A DNA stretch of 12,883 nucleotides from Trachelipus rathkii (taxonomy: Eukaryota; Arthropoda; Malacostraca; Isopoda; Trachelipodidae), in NCBI GenBank assembly GCA_015478945.1, contig JABUQX010141824.1:10001-22883 (forward strand), read 5' to 3'. Made by a program: the position numbers and the translations under genes. Below the pieces are notes generated by a model, which saw only the letters and a list, made by a program, of their open reading frames with translations, was not told where the DNA came from and ran no database searches. This document shows, piece after piece, positions 1 to 9,637 of this stretch. Every line of letters starts with the position of its first letter. The stretch's first letter is position 1.

Positions 1-563
1 CGGAGCAGACCTATTCAAGGAGGTGTGCATGCATAAAATTAACAGCTAAAGCAGAATTGGGCGGATGGGCTGGGCGTGGGCTTCGGAGTGGAAGTCAGTG
101 TAGCAGAAACACAGAAGATGGAAGAGATTTCCATAGAACAGATGTGAGGGAAGAAGAAGACAGCGAACTAGTCTGGAGTTACTAATAACACAAAACTCAT
201 GTGCAGACACAGCACCCCTAGTGCTACGGCGACGTAAAGGTGGAGGTAAGCGAGTGATAAGCTCCCTCGAGCACCTGCCGCTGCGGTACTTCTATAGAAA
301 AGAGATAAAGCACCAACATCGCACCGCAAGATAGGGTCAAGTGAACTGGAAAGCACGGAACAGTCTTTTGATCTTTGACTCGACCCTATCCAAAAGCCGG
401 GGTGACAAGGCCCCAGATATGAGAGGCAATTACTCATACAAAGGGCGGATGAGGCCATATGGCTGTTTCGCTGGGAAGGAAAAAAAGGACCTCTCGCGAT
501 TAAACCAGGACTCCCAGTTTCTTTGAGGTCCTCACTAGCAACCGTTGTGATGTGTGGTTTCAA
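1..563 (-). pseudogene. LINE-A C-terminal region, broken
   Basis: This is the thumb and C-terminal part of the LINE-A ORF2 protein. A 131-codon open stretch (563-168) is a chance-open remnant rather than a gene. It starts KPHITTVASE, the usual segment after the fingers/palm, and ends with DVGALSLFYR, a conserved C-terminal block, followed by decayed sequence. Beyond it, minus-strand frames near 148-115 give TSVLWKSLPSS, which matches the usual tryptophan-containing C-terminal motif of this LINE group. The protein would end around position 60-80, leaving a short 3' untranslated piece toward the window edge. The central part (about 480-350) is out of frame relative to the family, so the reading there is not meaningful. 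Confidence 0.75.
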
Positions 564-589
564 AGGACCTTTTTTGTTTATGTTAAGGC

Positions 590-1740
590 CAAGGATCAGT
601 ATATTGTCAACAGGAGAGGTGAGAGAACCGTCGAAAATAGGAAAGTTGAAGGTGTCTTAGAGGGAGATTTGTAAGTTGAGTTATAAAATTGAATTTCACA
701 AAGGTTCGAACAGAAATTCTATCCATATCAGCTAGAATAGAATCAAGGAAAGGTCAGGGCGAAGTTAATTCTTGAGTAAAGAAGAACAGATAAAGCAGTT
801 GAAGAATGAAGGGTCAGTCATCGGCACATATGGGTGAATAGAGTTAGATGTGCAGGTGAGAAGATAGATCATTAATGAAAAGTAGAATAAAGTAGGAGAT
901 AAGACAGAGCCTGAGGAACACCACTATTAATGAAAAAGGAAAAAGTCGCCCATCAACAACAGCCGATATTGAGCGTTGAAAGAAAACTAGACATAAGTAA
1001 GCAAGAGAAGGAGGAAACCCAAGGAGGGGAGCTTGGAGAGTGACGCGTGCCCTGCGGTCAAATGCTTTGAATATGTCAAGCGCCACCACGCAAGTCTCCC
1101 CGTAGTTCTAAACAGCGCAAAACCATAAATCAGTAAGATAGGAAAGTATATCGCCAGTAGACCTCTCGAGCGCCGAAAGCCGTACTGGCGATCGGAAAAG
1201 TGAATAGAGATTCCAGATGATCTGAAATGAGAGTTGAGGAAGTTCAAAGATCTCAGATGAGAATACAATTAGAGCTATAGGGCGAGGTAGTTGGAAGGAT
1301 CAGAGCGGCTTCTTCCGGAATAGATTGGACATGTGCGTGCTTCCAACTTTGAGGAAAAGTGTTAGTATTGGACATAGAGAATATAGTTGAACCAGGGGCG
1401 GGGATAGCACGGAAGCACACTCCTCAAAACTCAGGATACCTCAGACTACCCACCTTCCTAACGTTATTGATTTCAGGAGCCCAGCTGCTGATGTGTGTCA
1501 CAAAACAGGAGCACTTAGGACACCTGAGAGAGGGAAGGAGGAGGATGAGGAATGCTAGAATCGTCCAGGGTTGATTAGAGAGGAAAATAGGAGGCCGAAG
1601 AAAATTATGCCTTTCAGTTGAGGAATTAGCAACAGAACCATCAGATCGGATGGGAGGAAAGACAGATTTACAAGTTGTTAGGAATGTTTGGCAAGAGGCT
1701 AGAAAGATTTGTCTGTAGGAGAACCAAACCAAGGAGTTTA
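590..1740 (-). pseudogene. LINE-A reverse transcriptase domain, frameshifted
   Basis: The polymerase of LINE-A would copy the element RNA into DNA at the nicked target. In order on the minus strand: FPPIRSDGSVANSSTER (about 1665-1615); a decayed LPTTSPYSSNCIL block near 1290, in the place of the usual NYRPI segment; SDRQYGFRRSRG near 1205-1170; motif A VALDIFKAFDR at 1089-1058, with the catalytic Asp kept; GFPPSLAYL and RSISAVVDGRLF near 1020-940; LLFINDL near 870; and the active-site box read as ICADD at 831-817, where the usual Tyr of YADD is Cys. A stop follows the box immediately. At least three frame changes occur (one inside the FKAFDR to GFPPS region, where both frames give recognisable peptide). 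Catalytic aspartates are largely present, but the frame is lost. Confidence 0.85.
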
Positions 1741-2094
1741 GCGCACTTTCGTTGATAAGCCGCGCTCGTCGAGAAAGTATACCTGCAACAGTTTCTAGCT
1801 AGATGAAAATTAGCCAAGTGATGGGAGGACGAGAATTTTCCACTCCCGATACTTTGTCTCTAGCCTGAATGGCCGAAGGCCAGGCACGATAGAACCATGG
1901 ATTATGAGGAAAGATTTAGTCAAAGAAAGAATGAGCCTGCTCATCCCATCAAAGATTACAACTCCACATATCAGCAAGTCGAGCGTCACAGAACAAAGCA
2001 GTCATTCCAATTATAGTGAGCGTAGAAGCAACGCAATCCCCCCAATCAGCCGATCAAAGTGCCAGAAAAAGCATTAGGGCAGGATGAAGCTGTT
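1741..2094 (-). pseudogene. LINE-A linker between endonuclease and reverse transcriptase
   Basis: This stretch joins the endonuclease SDH box to the reverse-transcriptase domain of LINE-A. The clearest block is WFYRAWPSAIQARDKV at about 1850-1900, a basic and aromatic segment typical of the region just before the polymerase in jockey-like ORF2 proteins. Toward the polymerase there are RRAR and NESALNSL fragments that continue into the next entry. Several stops interrupt it, including one directly before the RRAR block. It has no known catalytic function of its own. The assignment depends mainly on position between two firmly recognised domains. Confidence 0.65.
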
Positions 2095-2771
2095 AGAGAG
2101 AAAGTATTAAATTAGAGATATAAGTTGTGGTCAGATTTGCCAATATAGGGCAGAGGTGGTGTATTTATAGAGAGAAGGACTAGTGGTGAAACATAGGTCA
2201 TGTGTGTGTTCAAGAATTGGTTGGGACGATCCGGAATGTGTAGGTTCTACTAATTAGATTATAGATCGTTGAATGCTAAATGATTCGGCCTTCTCCCCAC
2301 CTAAATCGGTATGAGAGGACCTAACCATTCAGTGTTGTGTACATTGAAATCTCCTAAATAGGACCTCAGTATTTGGATGAGAAGATATAACAGTCTCGTG
2401 AAGTAGTAAGATATTCAAAAGGCGTGAAAATATGTTCTGTTAGGAGAAGTAGCAAGCACAAGATTATTGTAGTAGAAGAAGAAAGATTTTAAGCCAGAAA
2501 GAAAGTTAGGAGATTCGAGATTCTCGAGACGTGTTACAGGGTGTTTATGTTTACATAGGCACATACTCCACTTCTAGACGGAAATTATGAAATAAATTAT
2601 AGTTAGATATATTAAACGAGTTAGAGGATGAATTCATAGCTATCTGGGTCAGAAAAGAGCAAAAGGTTAGGGTTAGAATTAGAGGTGGTATTCAACGGAT
2701 GCAGAGTTAGAGAGTAAGCCGCGGATGTTGATAAAGTCGATAGAAAGCCCGCGTCTGTGCAAATCTGCCAT
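2095..2771 (-). pseudogene. LINE-A endonuclease domain (EEP family), broken
   Basis: This is the N-terminal nicking endonuclease of LINE-A, which in live elements cuts target DNA to prime reverse transcription. The first recognisable codon is an ATG at 2771-2769, followed within about 15 codons by INIRGLLSN, which carries the conserved Asn of the fold. SGVCAYVNINTP (2540-2573) is the internal strand region. GDFNVHNTEWLGPLIP (about 2354-2307) has the catalytic GDxN box. FSIQ and VEPTHSG follow near 2270-2225, and GKSDHN (2124-2141) is the terminal SDH box with the catalytic Asp and His still present. Stops and frame changes separate these blocks, so no continuous protein can be made. The key residues nevertheless survive better than the frame, as expected for an element that was active before insertion and decayed neutrally afterwards. 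Confidence 0.8.
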
Positions 2772-3365
2772 CACCCACGCACACACAACCACAACAACAA
2801 AATCAACAGACAAAAACAGACAGACAAAAAACGAAAGTTGAAATCAGATTAAAATAGTTTACTCACTAAAAAACGTAAATGATTAAAATGCGAAAACCGT
2901 ACAATAAATATGTAAAACTGAAAAAAATCTAGAAAGTTTAAAACACATGCATTCACACACCCTAACAAATTTACGAATAAAAAAAAATTACAATCATTCA
3001 AAATAAAACTAAATGTGTATAAATTAAAATAATGCGACCAAATACGTAAGTGTTGTGAAAAAAAACCCTTTTAAAATAAATAAAAAATAGAAACACTAAA
3101 AACTAAAGTTAAAAAGACGCGGAAAAAAATATATAACCTAGTACTATCAAAACTACGTATTGCACAATTCTAAAAACTAACTATGACTATCTAACATAAC
3201 TAAAAAAATTCAAAAACAAAAATTAAAACGAATTACTTATCTTTTATAAGGATTATAATTCTTTAAATATTAAAACCATAATAGTTAAAAACAATTAAAA
3301 CAGGAGAGCACTTAATGTACAAACACACTTAATGGGAAAAATAGCTAAAACATTATGAACATTAT
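2772..3365. other. A-rich spacer with no recognisable gene
   Basis: About 590 bp with marked strand asymmetry: the plus strand is rich in A and C, with many short A runs, and poor in G. It begins with a CA/CAA-rich stretch (2780-2826) next to the LINE-A 5' end. No open frame with protein-like content was found on either strand. By position the part toward 3365 could be the lost continuation of LINE-B1, whose downstream linker and polymerase would lie here on the minus strand, but no residue motif of that region could be recognised. Confidence 0.6.
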
Positions 3366-3807
3366 CTTGTTAACTAACTTAATCTTATATAAAACAACAT
3401 AATGGTATGATATTCCCATCCCCAAACCCCTCACTGATTTAGCACCCATCACATTCTTCAGCATCTAATTCTTCAACAACACAAAATAAATCATACTTTT
3501 CACTTCCTAACCATTACCTACACCAACTCTAGTATATTTTGAATACTCTTGTGGTCGAAAAATGTATTATTTACACACATACTCCTCTCCCCACAGAAAT
3601 CAATCACCTTCTTACCATTCTCATTTTCTTCCATATCTTCAAAGGCACCTTTTATACCATCCCTTTTTCGTTCACCTATCCAACAATTCAAAGTGCTAAA
3701 TACAATCAATCTGAACCTTCTACTGACCTCATCCAAAACATCATTTAGATTTTCCAAGAAAGTTGCACTCTCTTCAACATCACCCTCAGATGGACCATAT
3801 GTTACAA

Positions 3808-3823
<16 letters not shown>
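3366..3823 (-). pseudogene. LINE-B1: endonuclease fragment of an RTE-like LINE
   Basis: The minus strand encodes a 101-codon open fragment beginning [14 protein letters not shown] and running through [30 protein letters not shown] and MCVNNTFF. After a stop and frame change it continues with VKSMIYFVLLKN (near 3500) and KSVRGLGMGISYHYVVLYK (near 3430-3385). This is the middle and end of an EEP endonuclease of the LINE type often annotated in arthropods as craniofacial-development-protein-2-like. It is the same family as LINE-B2 at 5878-8920. Catalytic positions are lost: the GDLN box reads STLN, and the terminal SDH box reads SYH. The fragment is cut off on its 5' side by the (CA)n/(TA)n tract, just at VxVVxYGP. 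Its own codons there, alternating GT, merge into the (GT)n of the repeat. The 3' side fades into A-rich sequence. Confidence 0.8.
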
Positions 3824-5259
<1,436 letters not shown>

Positions 5260-5650
5260 GCAAATGTTCTGCTTGTCGTAGGAGAAGACTAAATGGCCAG
5301 TAATAGTTGGGCTATCAACCCCTCTCCTAATCACTGTACCAGTCTTTCCATATATATATTTTAATCATTCTCAAAACAGAAGCAGCTTTCCTAGAGTTAA
5401 CTGGAGTCCCATCACAAAGAAATGCTTTAAGGGAGTTTTTTTTTGCTATTAGAATCAATTATGAAAGTTATTATTTCATCAGTAATAAATTTGGCTTAGC
5501 TAGTATCTGGTGTAACACGAGTCATGTAAATATTATATGATTCTTTGACAACAACATAGTGTTCCTCATATTCATTTCCAGCTTTTGTTTTAGTATGATC
5601 TTTTCTGCCGTCGAATCTAATGCAGTCAATGTTAGAGTTTTCTTATTATG
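5260..5650 (-). pseudogene. Relic of an uncharacterised FDGRKD/CDGT repeat-borne protein
   Basis: On the minus strand, a frame from about 5642 reads IDCIRFDGRKDHTKT (5630-5585), then EEHYVVVKESYNIYM, TRVTPDTS, a TAG stop at about 5500, and AKFITDEIITFIIDSNSKKK (down to about 5445). A slip in a run of nine T on the plus strand (5446-5454) shifts the frame, after which it continues LKAFLCDGTPVNSRKAASV to about 5370. I recognise this order (DGRKD, EEH plus hydrophobic strand, TP, NS, CDGTxVNTG) from uncharacterised, repeat-like proteins of arthropods and other animals that have no experimentally assigned role known to me. The two Asp motifs on predicted strands would suit an RNase H-fold (DDE-type) transposase; that is inference. 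Sequence below about 5370 is too decayed to align. There is one stop and one frameshift, so it is a dead fragment. Confidence 0.6.
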
Positions 5651-5753
5651 AGGGTTAAAAATCACGAGGAATGATTATATTATACATGCCCCAGACCTTG
5701 TCGTGATCCCCGTAAGCGAACTTGCATCTTTCTGCCAAACTGTATAAAAAGTC

Positions 5754-5795
5754 TCTGTCTCTCTCTCTGTCTCTCTCTCTCTGTCTCTTTCTCTT

Positions 5796-5876
<81 letters not shown>
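5754..5876. repeat. (CT)n microsatellite, about 120 bp
   Basis: CT dinucleotides, pure from about 5802 to 5869 and broken by G and T substitutions at the start (CTCTGTCTC pattern). It ends two bases before the first recognisable LINE-B2 codon. Ser-Leu and Glu-Arg open frames across it on the two strands are artefacts of the repeat. Confidence 0.97.
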
Positions 5877-5877
<1 letters not shown>

Positions 5878-5878
<1 letters not shown>

Positions 5879-6605
5879 GTACACGGAATGTTAGAGGAAT
5901 ATATGGTGAGGAGAAGAGGCAAGAGGAGATGGGTATAGTTAAAAAGGATAAATTTGATTTGCTTGCTGTGAATGAAACAAAGATGATATGAAGCAGTAAA
6001 GACGAATAGTGTGTGGTAAAAATATGTGAGTGATAGAATGGAGAGGAATGAAAGGGGAAAGAAGGAATTACGATTCAGATGAATGATTCGTGACACAAAA
6101 CTTAATGATTAAATATTAGTTTGAAGAGGTTAAGGTATGTAAGGTTGTAGCATATGGTCCATCTGAAGGCGATGATGAGGAGAGTGGGATTATCTGAAAA
6201 AATTCTAAAAGATGTTTTGGACTGGGTCAGTAGTGTCTTCAGATTGATTATGCTGGGTGACTTAAATGGTTGCATAGGTGATAGAAAAAGGAATGGTATA
6301 ACAGGTGTCTTTGGGGTTGGTGAGAAGGTGAGAATGGTAGGGAGGTGAATGATTTCTGTGAGGAGAAAGAGAGAGGTATGTGTGTGTAAGTAATACATTC
6401 TTCAAATACAAAAGTATTCATAATTATGCGGAAGTTGGTGTAGGAAAAGTATAGAGATGGTATCGAAGTGAAAAGTATGATTGATTTTATGTTGGTAAAG
6501 AAAGAGAAGTTAAAGTATGTGTTGGATGTTAAATCATTGGGAGGGTTGGGAATGGGAATATCAGATCATGATGTTGTTTTATCTAAAATTAAGTTAGAAT
6601 GGTAT
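5878..6605 (+). pseudogene. LINE-B2 endonuclease domain (EEP family), broken
   Basis: Target-DNA nicking domain. GTRNVRG (5878-5898) holds the conserved Asn, and LLAVNETK holds the catalytic Glu, before a stop at about 5989. A poorly preserved stretch follows (RMERNERGKEG near 6034-6066), then VVAYGPSEGDDEES (6146-6187). A frame change leads to VFRLIMLGDLNGCIGDRKR (6235-6291) with an intact GDxN box, GENENG-like and MCVSNTFF fragments, and KSMIDFMLVKKEKLKYVLDV (6471-6530). The final GMGISDHDVVLSKIK (6552-6596) has an intact SDH box. All catalytic motifs of this domain survive, unlike the sister copy LINE-B1, yet at least three frame changes and several stops prevent expression. Confidence 0.85.
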
Positions 6606-7073
6606 GGATGAAGAGGAAAGAAATAAGGATTAAGTGGGAAGATTTAAGAATGAGAAATTCAGTGAAGTGGGTTATAAGGAAGAGTACGAGAAAGAACTTG
6701 CAAGAAAATTATTTGAATGTGAATAAGATGAAACTAAACAACTCCGAACACAAATAATGGAATCATTTGTTAGTAGTTAGTAAAAGAGAAGTATATGGAT
6801 GTACTAAAGTAAGATGTGAGAATGTCAATAGTGAGTGGTGGAATGAAGAGGTGATGCAAGCGGTAAAATTAAAAAAAGTGACGTGGTTGAGTTTGATAAA
6901 AGCTAGTGATGAGGTACCGAAAGGTGTGCATGGAAATATATAAGGAGGGAAAAAGAAAGACTAAAAGTTACATAAGTAGGAGAAAAAGAGAAGTAAATGA
7001 AGTGTTTGGAAGTATGGTGAATAACAGCTTAGAAAGGAATAGAAATCTCTTCTGAAAGGAATTATGAAAGGTT
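6606..7073 (+). pseudogene. LINE-B2 linker between endonuclease and polymerase
   Basis: Lys/Arg-rich linker of the ORF2 protein, reconstructed only as fragments: WMKRKEIRIKWEDLR near 6603-6648, YEKELARKLFECE near 6685-6724, EWWNEEV near 6835-6855, then SRRKREVNEVFGSM near 6974-7015 and NRNLFWKEL near 7040-7066. These blocks lie in different frames with stops between them. The order matches the linker of the related arthropod LINE family. No catalytic role is expected of it. Confidence 0.7.
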
Positions 7074-7930
7074 ATGAAGGTGAGTAAGGATAATCTTCAT
7101 AGAATAATGAATAGGGATGGTACTTTCGTCACTAACGAAAAAGACATGAGGAGATCTTGGAGGGAACATTGCGAAAATCTGCACAACATTATCAGTAATA
7201 AAGATGTGATAGTGAATGTGCTTGGTTTTGATGGTTTAATAAGAAATATGTATTTTGGGATGAAGTAATTAATATGGATGAGGTAATATGTAGAGTGAGG
7301 AAGTTGAAGAATGGTAAATCTTCAGGTATTGATGGAATTATTGGTGAAATGATCAATAATTGAGGCAAGATTGTGATTAACTGGAAATGGAAGTTGTTTA
7401 ACAAAGTGTTTATGGAGGGTATAGTTCCAATTAATTTTAGGAGAGCCGTGATAGTATCCTTATGGAAGCTTAAGAGAGAGATAAAGGAAACTGTAGGAAC
7501 TATAGGGAAATTAGTTTATTTATTATTGTAAGGAAGAAATATGATGGTATTTTGGTTGAAAGAGCGGGTCGACTGATTAAGGGAATTGAAGAAGATGGTG
7601 CAATTAGAAGTGGTAGAGGATATGCAGATCAAAATTTAACTTTGAAACAAATGAGTGTGAAAATGAGAGAGAAGAAGAATAAATTGTATTTAGGTTTTAT
7701 TGACTTGCAAAAGGCGTATTGGAAGATTAGTATGGAAGCTCTCTGTGTAAAAATAAATGCAGTTAACAGTGAGGGTTAAATATTAATGATGATTTGAGGC
7801 AGAATGTATCTATGGCTATTAATTTATATGTTGATAGGGTAATGAAAGAATTTAAGGTAGGGGTGGCAAGAGAGGGTAGAAGGGTACTCTGCTTATTGTA
7901 AGCTAATGTTTTTTTTTGTGTGACTAATCT
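7074..7930 (+). pseudogene. LINE-B2 reverse transcriptase, active site destroyed
   Basis: Fragments in order: NLHRIMNRDGTFVTNEKDMR (7092-7151); EVICRVRKLKNGKSSGIDG (about 7280-7335); NKVFMEGIVP and FRRAVIVS (7400-7460); a decayed stretch; then an open run from 7552 with GRLIKGIEEDGAIRSGRGYA, LTLKQMSVKMREKKNKLYL and motif A as FIDLQKAYWKI (about 7693-7730), where the first Asp is kept but the usual KAYDR Asp is Trp. After a frame change at about 7776, GLNINDDLRQN and INLYVDRVMKEFKVG follow (7775-7860). The active-site box that should read YADD is at 7899-7910, as TAA GCT AAT GTT: stop-Ala-Asn-Val. The distance from motif A to this box is about half that expected for the family, so internal deletions are likely. 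Confidence 0.85.
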
Positions 7931-8680
7931 GGAGAAACTTCAAGAGCATTGATAAAGAGGTTTGACTGGATGTGTTAAAAGAGGGGTTTGAAAGTAAATG
8001 TGGATAAAAGTAAAGTAATGGTGGTGTGTGAGGAGAGTCCGCCGTGTAAAATCATGTCGAATGGTAAGCAACTGAAACAAGTATTTAAGTTCAAATACTG
8101 AGGCTATATGTTAAATTATTAGGGAACGGATGATACAGTTTAGTTAGAAAGTTGTGAGTGGTAAGAAAGTGGCTGATGCAATTAAATCTTAGGTAAATGC
8201 AAAGAGATTAAGTCTTGAGTGTACTTGGGTTCATCATGATCATATGTTGTTACTGGAGTTAATAAATAGCAACGAAACTATATGGATTATAGTTCTAAAG
8301 TGCAGTATGTTCCAATGGATAATCTTAGGGATAAGTTAGGTATAATAAGAACTGATAAAATAATGAATGAGTGTATTAGAGAGCTGTGTGGTGAGAAGAA
8401 AGGAGTGAATGAGAGAATAAATAAGTGTATATTGAGATGATTTTTATGTGGAAATGATTGATGACAGTTGGTTAAGTTGATGAATAGAGGTCAGTGTGAT
8501 GAAAATAGTCCTGCTCGAGGACCTAATAAATGGTGAATTAAGTCAGTAAAGGCATGTTAGAGGGAAAAAAATGTGAATTTTTTTCAAGCGAGAAGAATGG
8601 TGCATGAAAGGAGTAATTGGGGGGGGGATTTTGTGAGGATGTATTGTTTTGTCCTTTTCCCACGAGATGAACCCTTTTAT
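7931..8680 (+). pseudogene. LINE-B2 C-terminal region, broken
   Basis: Downstream of the polymerase box, the fragments RGLKVNVDKSKVMVV (about 7981-8025), QVFKFKY (near 8080-8100) and SGKKVADAIKS (near 8157-8190) continue the ORF2 protein. Next comes an uninterrupted stretch at 8303-8440 that reads MDNLRDKLGIIRTDKIMN and CIRELCGEKKGVNERINK before a stop where the family has a Trp codon context (ILRW). The last block, FFQARRMVHERSNW (8581-8622), is the conserved C-terminal end. It is disrupted by a run of nine G at 8619-8627 that extends it out of its usual reading. The coding trace fades by about 8680. Confidence 0.8.
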
Positions 8681-8920
8681 TGATGATATATTACGGTGAG
8701 GTTTTCATCACGGTGTTGTGAAACAATTGTGTGGATTTTTGACTCTCTCGGAGTCGCACTTAAGGGTATATGGGTAACGAATGAGTGGCTTTCCTTTCGG
8801 ATAACGTCATGCTCTTTTATTTAACTATTTTATTTCCGGCATGATTCACACATCCTACCCCATCTGTGTGAATGCAAAGGAAAGATAAAGCAAAAAAGAA
8901 AAAAAGGAAGAAAGTATTTT
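8681..8920 (+). other. LINE-B2 3' untranslated tail with A-rich end
   Basis: Non-coding tail after the C-terminal block. It ends with a G-containing A-rich stretch (AAAGATAAAGCAAAAAAG and on to about 8920), as expected for the 3' terminus that primes reverse transcription in LINEs. The exact end and any target-site duplication could not be fixed because the (CT)n at the 5' side hides the other junction. Confidence 0.6.
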
Positions 8921-8967
8921 AACTTGAGTACGAGTGAGAAGTGTTCCACTGGAACTAAGAAATTATC

Positions 8968-9535
<568 letters not shown>

Positions 9536-9549
9536 AGGTCGTCAGGACG

Positions 9550-9637
9550 CATTACATCACTTCCCGAGAGAAAACCCAGGGGGATTCACACCCTTTCAAG
9601 GGGCGAATCCCCCTGGGTTTTCTCTCGGAAGGTAATG
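9550..9637. repeat. Long foldback: 24-bp perfect inverted repeat with 17-nt loop
   Basis: The arm at 9564-9587 (starts CCGAGAGAAAACCC, ends GGGGATTC) is exactly reverse-complementary to 9605-9628, all 24 positions. The loop 9588-9604 itself contains CCCT and AGGG, which can pair. Outside the stem a second pairing exists, CATTAC at 9550-9555 with GTAATG at 9632-9637; the left side carries five extra bases between. The GC content is far higher than in the flanks. It could be a miniature inverted-repeat or foldback DNA element, or the remnant termini of a DNA transposon inserted next to a TA tract. A small-RNA precursor is less likely but not excluded. No coding content is recognised. Confidence 0.75.

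Larger units (their letters stand above)
1..2771 (-). mobile_element. LINE-A: decayed jockey-like non-LTR retrotransposon, near-full ORF2
   Basis: Read on the minus strand, translated fragments from 2771 down to about position 60 follow the domain order of a LINE ORF2: apurinic/apyrimidinic-type endonuclease, linker, reverse transcriptase, C-terminal region. Seen directly: INIRGLLSN near 2720, SGVCAYVNINTP at 2540-2573, GDFNVHNTEW ending near 2325, GKSDHN at 2124-2141, SDRQYGFR near 1190, VALDIFKAFDR at 1058-1089, ICADD at 817-831 and DVGALSLFYR near 305. The fragments lie in all three minus-strand frames with many stops, so the element is dead. The 3' end may continue past the window edge. 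The clade is inferred from resemblance to jockey/I-like ORF2 proteins of arthropods; exact family and divergence could not be computed. The AT content rises sharply just beyond the 5' end, which supports 2771 as close to an element or ORF boundary. Confidence 0.85.
5878..8920 (+). mobile_element. LINE-B2: near-complete, inactive RTE-like non-LTR retrotransposon
   Basis: The plus strand shows, in order, an EEP endonuclease (GTRNVRG 5878-5898; LLAVNETK near 5961; GDLNGCIGDRKR near 6258; GISDHDVV near 6555), a basic linker, a reverse transcriptase (7074-7920), a C-terminal region ending QARRMVHERSNW near 8620, and a 3' untranslated tail that closes in an A-rich stretch at 8885-8920. It is the same family as the inverted fragment LINE-B1. 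Stops and frame changes occur every 100-200 bases, and the polymerase active-site box is destroyed. The 5' end abuts a (CT)n tract, so either the ORF start was lost or the tract grew into it. The tail just before the A-rich end is well preserved compared with the coding part. Family naming (RTE-like, craniofacial-development-protein-2-like) is by resemblance only. Confidence 0.85.

Noticed and set aside
341..526. 61-codon plus-strand frame, and the 71-codon frame at 1359-1574
   Set aside because: Antisense to recognisable LINE-A coding fragments; no protein-like motifs of their own.
168..563. 131-codon minus-strand frame as a host gene
   Set aside because: Its recognisable blocks belong to the C-terminal region of LINE-A, and the middle is out of frame with the family.
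3549..3800. Plus-strand open frame rich in Ser, Pro and Phe, and the similar minus-strand frame at 6102-6398
   Set aside because: They resemble each other only because they are the antisense shadows of the two LINE-B endonuclease copies.
5743..5749. TATAAAA as a promoter upstream of LINE-B2
   Set aside because: A single match in AT-rich DNA, next to a microsatellite and ahead of a dead element; no support for use.
5675..6096. Arg-Glu and Ser-Leu open frames over the (CT)n array
   Set aside because: Artefacts of the dinucleotide repeat fused to chance-open or LINE-derived flanks.
9550..9637. Rho-independent-type terminator
   Set aside because: No bacterial gene context; the long perfect stem and animal-type repeats around point to a foldback element instead.
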